63,436 bases of DNA, taken from positions 1-63,436 of the forward strand of contig JAZRZI010000038.1 in assembly GCA_045601325.1 (NCBI GenBank). The letters are read 5' to 3'. The DNA is from JAZRZI01 sp045601325. Its GTDB lineage: Bacteria; Bacillota_I; Bacilli_A; RFN20; CAG-826. This document shows, piece by piece, positions 45,964 through 56,522 of this stretch. The position numbers and the translations under genes were made by a program. The notes beneath the pieces were generated by a model that did not search any database, had not been told where the DNA came from, and saw only the letters and a program-made list of their open reading frames with translations. Position 1 is the stretch's first letter, and each line of letters begins with the position of its first letter.

Positions 45964-47976
45964 TTATTTAACAATTAATGTCATCGTGGACATGTATTTT
46001 AAAGGTAAATTAATGGTTATTTCTCCACTGTTTTTGGTGAATTTCACTTTTGATATCACGCTATCTCTATTAATAACTTCAATTGAATTGATATCAAATC
46101 CATTAACGTAGAAAACTGTTTTATCATAGTTATCCACTGTCGCATTTACTAAGACGATAATCTTTCTATCATCTTGTTGGTATAAATAAGGATAAATACC
46201 TTGATGGTTTGATTTAATAAACTCACCTTTATAGCGTTTAGAAGCTTCTAATAGTTGATGGATGCGAAGGACACTATATTGTTCAAATGGTAATCCCTTA
46301 CAAACTATAGGAAGCACAAAGAAATTACTTCCTTCTACAACCCCCGCTCCAACACGTGTTGTGTCATATCTACAAACATAAGACTTAATGTCAACAAGAT
46401 TCTCGTCATAATGAATAGAAACATAGTCACCAGATGCTTTTTCCATGCATGTGTGATAATTGTGCATACCTTTATAAGGTTCAACTTGAGTCTCAACAGA
46501 CACCACTCCAGTGTTAGCAAGAATGTATTCATAACTATGCGCGGAAATAAGAGAACCTAAGCCTCTATCAATTAACTCTTTCGCGGCCCATCCATCTAAA
46601 ACAATGAAATTATCTGATTTAAATAATTCTTTAATTTCGTCATTGCTAAAATTATTGATGCTTTGTCCCGCTAACATAACTGTTTTATTGGAAAAGCTTT
46701 TATCTTTACTCAAAGAGTAAGAATATCCATGGTCACTAAAATAACTAATCGCGTCAAAATCATCAGGTAATAATGACATAAACTCGTCTTTATTAGTCTT
46801 TCTATTTTTCATAGTCATTTCATCTATTGGGAAAACTAAGCCTCTTAATTGACTTGGTTTTAAACCTAATGATTTAACTGTATTTAAGTAAGGGGTAATT
46901 TCTTTTAAAGCTGGCCCATAGCCTATTTCTTCTTGGCAGCCATTACCGCAGAATTCAAACATACTATATGTCATACCCGCTAAGCCAAGAGGGATTGCGG
47001 ATTCGACTTCAAAGGCCACCATTCGAGGTGACTTTACGAATTCGGAAAAACATCCGTTTTCCATTTCCGGATAAACAAGGGTATCATCCCCTATAAATGC
47101 CCTTACAACCATTGGGTTACGATTGAAGTTATGGTAATAGGTTTTACTACCACATTCGTCATACATAGGGAGGTGAATTCTATCGATTGTAATTCCATCA
47201 CTTGATAAATCATTTAATAATTTATTCCAGTGTCTACCTTCCATCGCGTGCATTTCGGGTGTAGAACTCATTAAACCAACACTTGTTTCAACGTTTAATG
47301 ACTTAATGGTTTTTGATATTTCTTTAGCGAGGTTGTCCATTGTTTCAAAAGACACTTCCATCCAAGCATCTCTTTCTTTAGATGGACCTTGTGTTAACGC
47401 TTTGACAAAATCTTCTCTAGATATATCTCTTCCAAGTTTCTTAGAGTATTCCTTCATGTGAAGGTCACAGAAACAACCGCCCCACTCTAATGGTTCGTGA
47501 TTGTGTAATCTAAAATCATCTTCAATCCATAAAACCACAGGTTCTATTTCTTTTACATAGTAAGACATTAAATCAATATAGTATTTTCGCCACTCAGAAT
47601 CTAGTGGACAAGCAACTAATTCACACGCTTTGCCATTTTTATCCACCATGTTGGTGAAGTTTTGTCCAGCTTGTAACTTTCTTCCTCTATCTAAGTGTCC
47701 TATTTCAATCCATGGATTTAATGATACTGTGATACCAACTTCATTAAGTTGCTTTTTAGCGTCCTTCATCACATCAATCCAAGGTTTTAATTGGGTTTTA
47801 GTAATGTGACCAACATTAAAAGCTTCTGCGTTGAACATTAAGATTACGTTCTTAAAGCCACACTCCAAGCAGAATTTAATAATGCTATCGATTCTTTCCT
47901 GATAGAATTCATCAGGATAGATTTGGGTTCTCAAACAATGTGAGAAATCATTATCTGTAATCAATTTTTTATTCAT
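45964..47976 (-). CDS. Large glycosidase-like TIM-barrel protein, cytosolic
   Basis: 670 residues, no signal peptide. The N-terminal barrel contains VSLNPWIEIGH near residue 90 and PVVLWIEDDFRLHNHEP near 160-176, an E-D-D cluster typical of a glycosidase active site, followed by GGCFCDLHM. HLPMYDECGSKTYY near 270 and YPEMENGCFSEF near 303 hold further acidic residues. The fold order resembles GH42-type enzymes (barrel, Rossmann-like domain near 370-480, C-terminal beta-sandwich), but I cannot assign a family. Last gene of the operon starting at 60776, so it probably cuts the imported oligosaccharide. Confidence 0.6.
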   Translation of the reverse strand: MNKKLITDNDFSHCLRTQIYPDEFYQERIDSIIKFCLECGFKNVILMFNAEAFNVGHITKTQLKPWIDVMKDAKKQLNEVGITVSLNPWIEIGHLDRGRKLQAGQNFTNMVDKNGKACELVACPLDSEWRKYYIDLMSYYVKEIEPVVLWIEDDFRLHNHEPLEWGGCFCDLHMKEYSKKLGRDISREDFVKALTQGPSKERDAWMEVSFETMDNLAKEISKTIKSLNVETSVGLMSSTPEMHAMEGRHWNKLLNDLSSDGITIDRIHLPMYDECGSKTYYHNFNRNPMVVRAFIGDDTLVYPEMENGCFSEFVKSPRMVAFEVESAIPLGLAGMTYSMFEFCGNGCQEEIGYGPALKEITPYLNTVKSLGLKPSQLRGLVFPIDEMTMKNRKTNKDEFMSLLPDDFDAISYFSDHGYSYSLSKDKSFSNKTVMLAGQSINNFSNDEIKELFKSDNFIVLDGWAAKELIDRGLGSLISAHSYEYILANTGVVSVETQVEPYKGMHNYHTCMEKASGDYVSIHYDENLVDIKSYVCRYDTTRVGAGVVEGSNFFVLPIVCKGLPFEQYSVLRIHQLLEASKRYKGEFIKSNHQGIYPYLYQQDDRKIIVLVNATVDNYDKTVFYVNGFDINSIEVINRDSVISKVKFTKNSGEITINLPLKYMSTMTLIVK

Positions 47977-47985
47977 AGTTAATAC

Positions 47986-48915
47986 CTAGCCTTTAACACC
48001 ATCGGACATATTAATGCCTTTAAGGATTTGTTTTTGGAATATTGCATACAAGATTAATATCACTAAAGTGGAAGCAAAGAAACCAGAGAAGATTGTTCCG
48101 TAATGGTTATTAGTTAACGCACCTATCTTCATATCCTCTAAACCGATTGATAAGGTGTAACAACCTTTATCATCAGTTAAGAAGGTTTTCGCAACTGTAT
48201 ATTCGTTCCAGTTATTCATAAATGATGTTAATCCAATAAAGAATAAGATTGGTTTAATGCTTGGCATAATAACTCTGAAGAACACTTTAAATTCGTTCGC
48301 ACCATCAAGTCTTGCAGCCTCTAATAAACCGTCATCAATCTTATTAATAAAGTTAGTTAATAAGAATACCTGTACAGGTAATCCTTGAACAGCGTAAATA
48401 ACGCCTAACACAATTAAATTGTTCTTAAACCAAGGGCTAATAGATGTAAGCTGAGTGTACAAAGGAACAATCATCAATATGGATGGGATAACCATTGCCA
48501 TCATAAAGAACACTCTTAAGAACCCTTTGCCAATGAATGAATATTTACAAAGAATAAACGCCATAGAAGATGATAGAACCACAAGTAATAATGAACCTAA
48601 TAAAGATGTGAACAAAGTGTTAGCAAATAAATTAACAATTGTTACTGTCTTACCATCTCTATCCACCATTTCAGTTTTGGTTAAAGCTTCGATATAGTTT
48701 TCAAAATGAAGATGTGAAAAGTCCATGAATTGCCAAGGATTTTTCATAAATTCACTAGAACTTCTTAAGGATGTAGATAAGTACCAAATAATTGGATACA
48801 CTACTGTAACACAACATAAAATAATCAATAATCTAATGACCCAACGAAGGGCTACTTGACCCCAATTGGTCTTCTTTTTATCAAGGAGCAAAGTTCTATC
48901 TATGTGTCTTTTCAT
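47986..48915 (-). CDS. Carbohydrate ABC transporter permease (MalG-like)
   Basis: 309 residues, six spans, EAA loop GLLEAARLDGANEFKVFFRV then IMPSIKP, and C-terminal QILKGINMSDGVKG typical of MalG-type proteins. Partner of the permease gene that ends three bases upstream. Confidence 0.88.
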   Translation of the reverse strand: MKRHIDRTLLLDKKKTNWGQVALRWVIRLLIILCCVTVVYPIIWYLSTSLRSSSEFMKNPWQFMDFSHLHFENYIEALTKTEMVDRDGKTVTIVNLFANTLFTSLLGSLLLVVLSSSMAFILCKYSFIGKGFLRVFFMMAMVIPSILMIVPLYTQLTSISPWFKNNLIVLGVIYAVQGLPVQVFLLTNFINKIDDGLLEAARLDGANEFKVFFRVIMPSIKPILFFIGLTSFMNNWNEYTVAKTFLTDDKGCYTLSIGLEDMKIGALTNNHYGTIFSGFFASTLVILILYAIFQKQILKGINMSDGVKG

Positions 48916-48918
48916 AAA

Positions 48919-49842
48919 TTACTTATCTCCTTTCGTCATACGTTTATTGAGTGAATAGCACACCACAAAAGACACAATCATAAGTAAGACAGCGGCAGCG
49001 TTACTATAACCGAGCATTTCTTTTCCTTGCGCGTAGTAATACACATAAGTACCCATAACTAAGACTTTAGAAGATGTCGCACCATATAATGGAAGGACTA
49101 AGTTCATATTGCCTGCTAAGGAAGAGGATATAACAGAAACCACCAAGAATAAGATTTGGCTCTTAACTTGTGGAATTGTCACTCTAAATAATTGAGTAAA
49201 TTGATTCGCACCATCTAAATCAGCGGCTTCATATAGTGAAGGTGAAATGTTATTAATCGCTGATGTCATCAATATCATAAATGTACCAATACCACACCAA
49301 GAGGCGATAAAGGTAATAATTTGCACAGGATAATCGTTTAAGAATGTCTTATCTTCAATACCCGTAATCATCGCAAACAAACCCGTTCTAGCGGTGAAGA
49401 AGTTTTCCCAGAAATAAACGATAAAGACAGATGATAAAATCGAAGGAACATATAGTAAGAAACGATAGATATTAGATTCTCTTTTTTTGAGTCCTAATCT
49501 AGTCATAGAAATAGCGAAGAATAAAGTAAAGAATAAGATAATCACTATCTTTCCTAATGTAATTAAGCCATCATATCCTAATGCTTTCCAGAACTCAGGA
49601 TCTTTAAAAATAACTTTGTAGTTTGCATATCCTACAAACTCTTTAGCCGCCATATTGCCACTATCAGCGTCAAAGAAACCATAGAAAATAGATACAAACA
49701 CAGGAGCGATACAAATAAACAAATATAGTCCTACAGAGATTAATCCAAAGGTCAATATGAAAGACCACTTCCCACCGAAGAAGCGACTACGTTGCTTGCC
49801 TTCTAAAGCATAGATGCGCTTATTACTGCTTTCTTGCTTCAT
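48919..49842 (-). CDS. Carbohydrate ABC transporter permease (MalF-like)
   Basis: About 307 residues from the ATG at 49842, with AGGAG nine bases upstream; the frame extends further into the binding-protein gene. Six spans, EAA loop SLYEAADLDGANQFTQLFRV then TIPQVKS. Overlaps the end of the binding-protein gene by 20 bases. Confidence 0.88.
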   Translation of the reverse strand: MKQESSNKRIYALEGKQRSRFFGGKWSFILTFGLISVGLYLFICIAPVFVSIFYGFFDADSGNMAAKEFVGYANYKVIFKDPEFWKALGYDGLITLGKIVIILFFTLFFAISMTRLGLKKRESNIYRFLLYVPSILSSVFIVYFWENFFTARTGLFAMITGIEDKTFLNDYPVQIITFIASWCGIGTFMILMTSAINNISPSLYEAADLDGANQFTQLFRVTIPQVKSQILFLVVSVISSSLAGNMNLVLPLYGATSSKVLVMGTYVYYYAQGKEMLGYSNAAAVLLMIVSFVVCYSLNKRMTKGDK

Positions 49843-51160
49843 CTTGGATTCTCCTAATTCCTTGTTCGACAGTGTTAGAGCCATCAACTAAACAGTTAAT
49901 AACATCATTAAAGATGTCACCCACTGTGCCCCAATCACAACTCTTATAGACAGTGAGCTCGGCGTTATTGATTGTCTCATAAGTTTGTCTTGTGACATCG
50001 GTCAATGTATATTCATCGTATTCTGGATCTTTAATAACAGGCAGATAGCTATAAGCTTCCGCTAATGCTTGTTGGACCTCTTCTTTATATAAATAAGATA
50101 GAAATAATTTAGCGTTATCTGGGTGTTTAGCGTATGTTGCAATAGCAGCATTAGTAGGCACTAGTAAGGCGGTGGATTTTTGAGTGGATTTACTAAGTGG
50201 AGATAGAGTGAAATGCATCTTAAAATCAGGATTATCATCAAGAGAATCTTTGATTTCACTTTCTAACCACATACCATTACCGATAGCAAGTGCATCATTA
50301 TTTAACCAGTTTCTTTGTGCTTGCGTGTGGTCGAATGTTTCACTACCTATTAAGACACTTCTCTTTTTACTATCTTCTTTATCAAAATGGACAAAGTCAT
50401 AGAATCTAGTTAAGACATCTTTTAATCTCGCATCATCATATATGCTAGGATCTTTTGCGGAACACACCGCATTAAAGAATTCTGTGTCGTTATAAGACGC
50501 AACAGCAGGCATAATAAATGACCACAATAAATAAGAAGCATACTTACCAGGATAAATAAGCATTGAATCTCCATTGGAGAATGATGTTCTTGTTAAATCC
50601 ATTAACTCATCGTAATTAGAAGGGAAACCATAGTTCTTAGATTCCATATACGCTCTATCGTAATAAAGACCATTACATTGAGCTAATATAGGCATTTCAT
50701 ATTTCTTTCCATTACCAAAATCAGGCACAAATCTATTCTCAATTGCTTGTTTAATTGGAATGTTTTCTCCATAAACTTTAGCTTCTTCAAACCAATCTGT
50801 GAGGTCTAGGAATTTACCATTTTTAACTAAGTTAGTGTCACCGATACCATTACCATTAATCCACACGAAATCAGGTGGATTATCAGTGTTCCAATCATTC
50901 TTCATATCAGTGTTGATGGTCTTACCGATGTGTGGATTGACTTCAATATCGGTTTCATCTTCAAAATCAAAACAAATATCTCTCCATGTTTGAGCAACCT
51001 TCTCGTTACCGTTATAGAAGATTTGTAATGATAATGAATTGGCTTTCTCATCTTCTTTGGAGTAACCACTCTTACCGATGATTTTTGCGTTGAAAGCAAT
51101 AATAGGAATAATAACCGCAGATAAGGAGGCCACAATGATAATAGTTTTCTTCTTTAACAT
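49823..51160 (-). CDS. Sugar ABC transporter substrate-binding protein, signal-anchored
   Basis: About 445 residues from the ATG at 51160, with AGGAGG ten bases upstream. The N-terminal hydrophobic segment (IIIVASLSAVIIPIIAF) has no lipobox Cys, unlike the other binding protein in this window, so it is probably held by an uncleaved anchor. Family-1 solute-binding features: WRDICFDFEDETDIEVN, PDFVWINGNGIGD and AIGNGMWLESEIKD. It follows the giant surface enzyme gene and would pass released sugars to the permeases downstream. Confidence 0.85.
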   Translation of the reverse strand: MLKKKTIIIVASLSAVIIPIIAFNAKIIGKSGYSKEDEKANSLSLQIFYNGNEKVAQTWRDICFDFEDETDIEVNPHIGKTINTDMKNDWNTDNPPDFVWINGNGIGDTNLVKNGKFLDLTDWFEEAKVYGENIPIKQAIENRFVPDFGNGKKYEMPILAQCNGLYYDRAYMESKNYGFPSNYDELMDLTRTSFSNGDSMLIYPGKYASYLLWSFIMPAVASYNDTEFFNAVCSAKDPSIYDDARLKDVLTRFYDFVHFDKEDSKKRSVLIGSETFDHTQAQRNWLNNDALAIGNGMWLESEIKDSLDDNPDFKMHFTLSPLSKSTQKSTALLVPTNAAIATYAKHPDNAKLFLSYLYKEEVQQALAEAYSYLPVIKDPEYDEYTLTDVTRQTYETINNAELTVYKSCDWGTVGDIFNDVINCLVDGSNTVEQGIRRIQDEARKQ

Positions 51161-51161
51161 A

Positions 51162-54100
51162 TTAAGCCGCCCTCCTATTTTTGATTTTCTTAATGATAAA
51201 CTTACCACCAATTAATAAGGCTAAGATACCAAGAATAGCGAATGTTGTGCCTATAAACTCACCCATATCAACACCTTTTTCTTTTGGATCAATTGGTTGT
51301 GGATCACTTCTACCACCAACAGGGTCTAATCTAAATAATTTAGTGTCGTTAGCCTCGTGTTGGTAAATGATTACATTGGTATTTAAAGATAAATAACGTT
51401 GTTCAAATTCATCCCAAACAGCGTAGTATCCATCTAATTGAATGAATTTAGCTTCACCAATTGCGGAATGCAAACCAACATAGTTGTTGTTGCTATAAAT
51501 AATGTCGTTAGTGTTTTGGCTATAAATATGAACACCCGCTTCCGCAAGAATATTTCTTAATAGTTTGGTTGGCAAACAAGGACCAGCACTATAAATAGAC
51601 TTATATGAGCCCATTTCTTTAATGCCTAAGCCAATCCTTCCTCCATCAGTCAAACGTCCTAGAGAAACGCAATTATCGCTTTCTTTAATGGATATTTGTG
51701 GTGACACTAGTGCGTTAGTAGTGCCGTATCTCTTACCACCTATGCCATCAAGCAATGAGTTGTTAGTGTTTTCAAATAATTGTATTTGTAAGGACGATCT
51801 TGCTCTATCAATATTTAAGTCAAATCCAGTTAATGCTTTCATGTTAGCGGCGGAATCCACTTTTGCGGTGCCGTTAGAGATACCGCAAGCATAAATCCAA
51901 ATCGCATATCCACCACATCTAGATAAATATTCTTGTGTGGCTCTTAATGTTTCTGCATTAATTTCAAAAGTAGAGATAAAAATATTAACTTTGTGTTCAG
52001 GCACTAATCCTGCCGCTAAAGATGACATCGTATATGTATCATAACTAGTGCCCATTCTATTTAAGTTTTCCCTTTGTTCCGCTAATAAAGATGAGGTGAG
52101 AATATAAGTGGAGTTATATTCATCATCAACAGATAAATATGAGTAGTAGTTATCACTCATAAAGATTGCGACATCTTTAGTGAAACTTCTATGTTCTAAT
52201 GTTAAAGAGAAGTCATAAATGCCCTTTGATTGTGACATAAATTCATAAATTTGTGGGTCATCCAACCAACCACCATACATATCGTAGTTCCAATAACCAG
52301 ATCCATCAGCGAAGTTGTGAACAAAGTCTCTCTTGAATTGACACATAGTTTCATAAGCGGTGTGATATCCACCAACTTGATAGTCCCAAGAAGCATCCCA
52401 AGTTGAACCTGAATAGCTAGTAGACATAAACGATCTATTGTCTTGCTCTAACAAATACAATTTTCCATATAGTTGAACAGTATCAAGCATGGACATGAAT
52501 GTCGTAGACATACCTAAAATTCTTTCATTGTAGTTAATTGGAGAGGCGATAAAGTCAATATATTCACTAGATAATACTTTTGCTAAAGCGACATGGCTAG
52601 TAGAAGCGCCATCATAGGAACCAAAGGCCCACATATATCCATAATAAGCACCGACAATCTTGGTGTTATTAGTTAAATCTTTACAAGTTTTAGCCCAAGT
52701 TAATAAACAATCTGCAGATTTACTTGCTAAATATGTATTGTAATCAAGGATTCTCATATCTGTAGTTGGATCCACGATTGTTCCATAACCAGTAACGCCT
52801 CTTTCGTTAAATGTAGGAATAGTTACAGATTTTAAAGAAACGCTGTTATTGTTCCAAGAAGCACGCAAATTAGCGTCGTTTTCATATTTTTCAGTCAACC
52901 ATTTTCTAAAGCCAGTTAATGCGACATCACTATAATCAGGCAAGGCTTTACCAGAAGCACCGTAGTTCATAAATTCATATGTTTGGCCAGCGGTAATTCT
53001 TAAACCAAAAACACGATCATAATATTTTTGTGTTTTCATGTGTTCGATTAATTGAGCCAATAATTCATTAGATGTTTTCAACCAAAGTTCAGAGGAGAAA
53101 CTAACACCTTCACCCTTAATCTTTCTACCATTTTTATCCATTGCGTAGCTGACTTCGCTAGGATGTTCGTTCATCCACCAAGAAGGAGCGAACATACCAA
53201 AGTTCACCATTACATAGCCATCAACACTAGCGTTTAATAAAGACTTAATTGCATCATCAAAAGCATCAAAATCTAACGTTCCGTCTTTTTGCATCAATTC
53301 ATCTTGTCCAGATTTGCCCAAACAACCTTGATATGTAATATAAAGTTCATATGTGGAATTAGAGATTCTATCTTCTGCGTCTGTTTGACGATAGACATCT
53401 AAGTCAGGTCTTAAATATAAGGATGGGGAATATGGTTTGCCATTTAATAATAGTGTTGGTCCACCATTATAGTTTTCAACTGTAGAAATTAATTCATTAT
53501 CTTCCTTGGAAGACTCTAAGACTTTGACACGTGCAAATCTATTATCGATAATGCGTTCACCATCTAAATAATCGTTAGCGATGTTACACACTGTGCTTTC
53601 TAGTCTTAAATCATACCTACCAGGATTTAATAGGGAAGAGATGCGCATAGATAAAGTAATCGTGAATTCTTCATTCACAGGCCACTCTTTCATGTCGCTA
53701 TTTTCGCCTTTTAAGTTACAAGTTACTTTTTGTTCGCTAGGTGTGTCGCCATCTGTGCCAGTAGGCACTAAACCAACAACAATACCAAACGGACTATCAA
53801 TCTTTGTATCGATAGAAATGGTTAAAGAATATTCTAATGTTTCACCAGCTTCAATCTTTCTTTGGCAACTAACGCTAGAAAGATTCAAGGAATAAGAACA
53901 ATATAAACTAGAGTCATAATAAACAGGTCCCCATGGGGATGTTGGAGGAATACCTAATTCCTTAACAAAATCCCAGCTTGAATCGTCAAAATCTGGTAAT
54001 GCCCAAACAGGCACTGTTATCTCACCAATATCAACATCACCAAGACTTGGACTTGGTAAATGGGATTTAATGTATTGAGAAGAAGCGCAAGAGAATTGCG

Positions 54101-56522
54101 AGCCATTTTCCAAAGTAAATATACCATCAAATAGCACCGCTGCTTCACTAACTAAGTTATAAGCTTTGATAGCGATAACGTTCTTTCCCGACAATAGATA
54201 GTCTTGCAAATAATAGGTATGCACATTTGCCCAGCTATCTGCGCCTTCGTCCCAGTTGAAGTCCACAAATACACCATTGACATAGATAACGAATTTATCA
54301 TCAACAGTTACTTGCAAAGGAGCGTAAGTAGCCTTTGCTTCCAAATCAAAAGTATAACGGAAATAACGATACACCTCGACATTCTTAGTGGCGTCTTCGT
54401 TATACCATACCCATTGGCCTTTCCATTCACCTTTTGATGTTGGCATTCTCGATTGATAAATATATAAATAATTGAGATTTAAAACACCCACGCCATTTAA
54501 ACCAATGGACACAACTGCGTAGCTGCTACTAGGCGCATCAAAATAGAAGTTAATAGGGTCGCTATCAGAGGTGAATGTTCTCTCTTGAGAGCATCCTTCT
54601 ATAAGAACACCATTAACATTAAAGAAATCAAATCTTATGTAACCACAACCGTTTGAGTTGTAATTAAATAAAACGTGATATTGGTAATCAGTTATAAAGT
54701 TATAGAGCTTTTTAGTAATTCTAGTGTCAGCACCACTATTAACGAATAATTCTGCACACCCTTCACCTTTAGTGAACGAAGCAACACCATCGCTATGTAA
54801 AGTAAATCCATCGATTAAACCATCGCTATCGATACGGTTGAAATCGGTGTGGAATTCTAACTTCTCTTCTTGAGATTCGCATTCAACTTCTAAAAGAGTG
54901 ATGTCATCAATCCAGATTTCAGAATGACCGTTTTTAATTTCAAAATAATATGAAACATACTTAGCAACGCTTGGCACTGCACTTCTAGTGTATAGTTGTC
55001 TCCATTCAGATTGGGTGTCCGCACAAGAGGCAACTAGTGTTTCACCATAGAAATACAATCTATCGCCAAATTCGTTAAATAATGGATCGCCAAACTCATC
55101 AAAGTAATATAAGTTTAAAGAAATCTTAACTTGAGGGTCGCAGTTTCTCGAAGAGAAATAAGCGCCGAATTCATAAATGCTGCCGGAATTAACTGGAATC
55201 TTCGCGCCGTTTTCAAGGAGAGTTTTTTCAATCGTACCAGTGGATTCTAAATATAAAGATCTATGCCCATCATGATAATGGGTTGTGTCACTAGTTAATA
55301 ACGATTTATAGCTTCTAGAGGATGATAAATACCAGTTGGTTGGTTTATTATCCGCATCCACTCTTTCGAAGTCAGAATTATCGTCATATTTATATCTAGC
55401 AGAAGATGAACTATCGGTTGCGAGTTCTTTAATAGATACATCGTCGATGTATACGGAAGCATTTCTACCTAAAAGAACAATTCTACTAGTGATATAAGAA
55501 GCTTCTGTAGACACAGTGAAAGAAAATGCCACTCTTCTCCATTCGCTTTCACCATAGATATGGTATTGCCATGCAGGGGAAATGAATTCATCGCTTCCAG
55601 ACTTTCCTTTGCTTCGATAATAATCGTTTGGTTTAGTAGCATCGAAGGTTGTAGAGTAAGCTGGTCCACCTTGGTTATTATATTGAATGAATTGCATATA
55701 TGAGTCTGCAGTCCAATCACCTTCAACCTTGCACATATATGATGCTTCATAAGTTCTACCACCTATAACTGGGATGCTTTGAGAACCAATATATGATGCT
55801 TGTCCGTAAGTAATATTTGTAAATTTAGCGGTGTTACTGCCTTTGGTTTTTTCTGGTTTTATCTCATTTTGAGTTTCAAAACTACCATCGCCAGAATATG
55901 TCCAGTTAGCAGGAATGCCATTATAAGAGGATTCAAAATCAAAGTTGCCTCCAATTCCTTCTGCGTCCATAACCGCTACAAGAGTAATGTCGTCTAAATA
56001 AACAGTTCCGCTTCCGGAATAAAATTTGAAGCCAAAATAAACCGCAGACTGTTCTGATTTATCACCATTAACAGTTAATAATGATGTAACTTTTTGCCAA
56101 CCATCAGTAACTGAAGTTTGTATCTTACTAGAAAAATCAATCCATCCAATATCTGTACCAGTAGAGAAGGTGGAGAATTGTATTCCATATGCAGATTGCA
56201 CATAGATGTAATATTCAAGTGCGTAAACATAGCCTTTTGGTAATGAAATTGCATTCCTTTGCACATAATTACCGCTATGACCATCTAACTTTAAAGCTGT
56301 GCCGCTATGAGACACAGCACTTTGAAGTTCATAATGGTTAACATTATTAAGATCCCATTGGGTATTTTGCTCAAAATCGCCTTCAGCAAAATAATTTGTG
56401 CCAAATACTTCACCTTCAGCTTTCGCAACGCTCACATTTTGTTCGCACACTAAAGCGCGTCCTCCGGCTAAGCCGAGAATGCACGCTAAAGTAGTAACTG
56501 CAAAACGTGTAATTTTACTCAT
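51162..56522 (-). CDS. Giant surface glycosidase (GH42-like) with several carbohydrate-binding modules
   Basis: About 1786 residues from the ATG of MSKITRF; a GTG 15 bases earlier overlaps the previous gene more. Signal peptide, then at least three CBM4/9-type beta-sandwiches (FAEGDFEQNTQWDL, GGNFDFESSYNGIPANW, SDFERVDADNKPTNW), each closing on a YLDDI/YIDDV motif. Next come another sandwich and a GH2-like sugar-binding fold (WVWYNEDA, ...VNGVFVDFNWDEGADSW). A TIM barrel spans about 1040-1560 with candidate acid/base near GLRITAGQTYEFMN and nucleophile near LYLLEQDNR, in the manner of GH42 beta-galactosidases. C-terminal membrane span plus KKIKNRRAA basic tail; no LPxTG. Works with the importer encoded directly downstream. 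Confidence 0.72.
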   Translation of the reverse strand: MSKITRFAVTTLACILGLAGGRALVCEQNVSVAKAEGEVFGTNYFAEGDFEQNTQWDLNNVNHYELQSAVSHSGTALKLDGHSGNYVQRNAISLPKGYVYALEYYIYVQSAYGIQFSTFSTGTDIGWIDFSSKIQTSVTDGWQKVTSLLTVNGDKSEQSAVYFGFKFYSGSGTVYLDDITLVAVMDAEGIGGNFDFESSYNGIPANWTYSGDGSFETQNEIKPEKTKGSNTAKFTNITYGQASYIGSQSIPVIGGRTYEASYMCKVEGDWTADSYMQFIQYNNQGGPAYSTTFDATKPNDYYRSKGKSGSDEFISPAWQYHIYGESEWRRVAFSFTVSTEASYITSRIVLLGRNASVYIDDVSIKELATDSSSSARYKYDDNSDFERVDADNKPTNWYLSSSRSYKSLLTSDTTHYHDGHRSLYLESTGTIEKTLLENGAKIPVNSGSIYEFGAYFSSRNCDPQVKISLNLYYFDEFGDPLFNEFGDRLYFYGETLVASCADTQSEWRQLYTRSAVPSVAKYVSYYFEIKNGHSEIWIDDITLLEVECESQEEKLEFHTDFNRIDSDGLIDGFTLHSDGVASFTKGEGCAELFVNSGADTRITKKLYNFITDYQYHVLFNYNSNGCGYIRFDFFNVNGVLIEGCSQERTFTSDSDPINFYFDAPSSSYAVVSIGLNGVGVLNLNYLYIYQSRMPTSKGEWKGQWVWYNEDATKNVEVYRYFRYTFDLEAKATYAPLQVTVDDKFVIYVNGVFVDFNWDEGADSWANVHTYYLQDYLLSGKNVIAIKAYNLVSEAAVLFDGIFTLENGSQFSCASSQYIKSHLPSPSLGDVDIGEITVPVWALPDFDDSSWDFVKELGIPPTSPWGPVYYDSSLYCSYSLNLSSVSCQRKIEAGETLEYSLTISIDTKIDSPFGIVVGLVPTGTDGDTPSEQKVTCNLKGENSDMKEWPVNEEFTITLSMRISSLLNPGRYDLRLESTVCNIANDYLDGERIIDNRFARVKVLESSKEDNELISTVENYNGGPTLLLNGKPYSPSLYLRPDLDVYRQTDAEDRISNSTYELYITYQGCLGKSGQDELMQKDGTLDFDAFDDAIKSLLNASVDGYVMVNFGMFAPSWWMNEHPSEVSYAMDKNGRKIKGEGVSFSSELWLKTSNELLAQLIEHMKTQKYYDRVFGLRITAGQTYEFMNYGASGKALPDYSDVALTGFRKWLTEKYENDANLRASWNNNSVSLKSVTIPTFNERGVTGYGTIVDPTTDMRILDYNTYLASKSADCLLTWAKTCKDLTNNTKIVGAYYGYMWAFGSYDGASTSHVALAKVLSSEYIDFIASPINYNERILGMSTTFMSMLDTVQLYGKLYLLEQDNRSFMSTSYSGSTWDASWDYQVGGYHTAYETMCQFKRDFVHNFADGSGYWNYDMYGGWLDDPQIYEFMSQSKGIYDFSLTLEHRSFTKDVAIFMSDNYYSYLSVDDEYNSTYILTSSLLAEQRENLNRMGTSYDTYTMSSLAAGLVPEHKVNIFISTFEINAETLRATQEYLSRCGGYAIWIYACGISNGTAKVDSAANMKALTGFDLNIDRARSSLQIQLFENTNNSLLDGIGGKRYGTTNALVSPQISIKESDNCVSLGRLTDGGRIGLGIKEMGSYKSIYSAGPCLPTKLLRNILAEAGVHIYSQNTNDIIYSNNNYVGLHSAIGEAKFIQLDGYYAVWDEFEQRYLSLNTNVIIYQHEANDTKLFRLDPVGGRSDPQPIDPKEKGVDMGEFIGTTFAILGILALLIGGKFIIKKIKNRRAA

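Noticed and set aside
53581..53895. Plus-strand frames of 60-150 codons inside large minus-strand genes throughout the window
   Set aside because: They are antisense shadows: low-complexity Ser/Leu/Pro-rich products with no motifs, ribosome sites or operon context.
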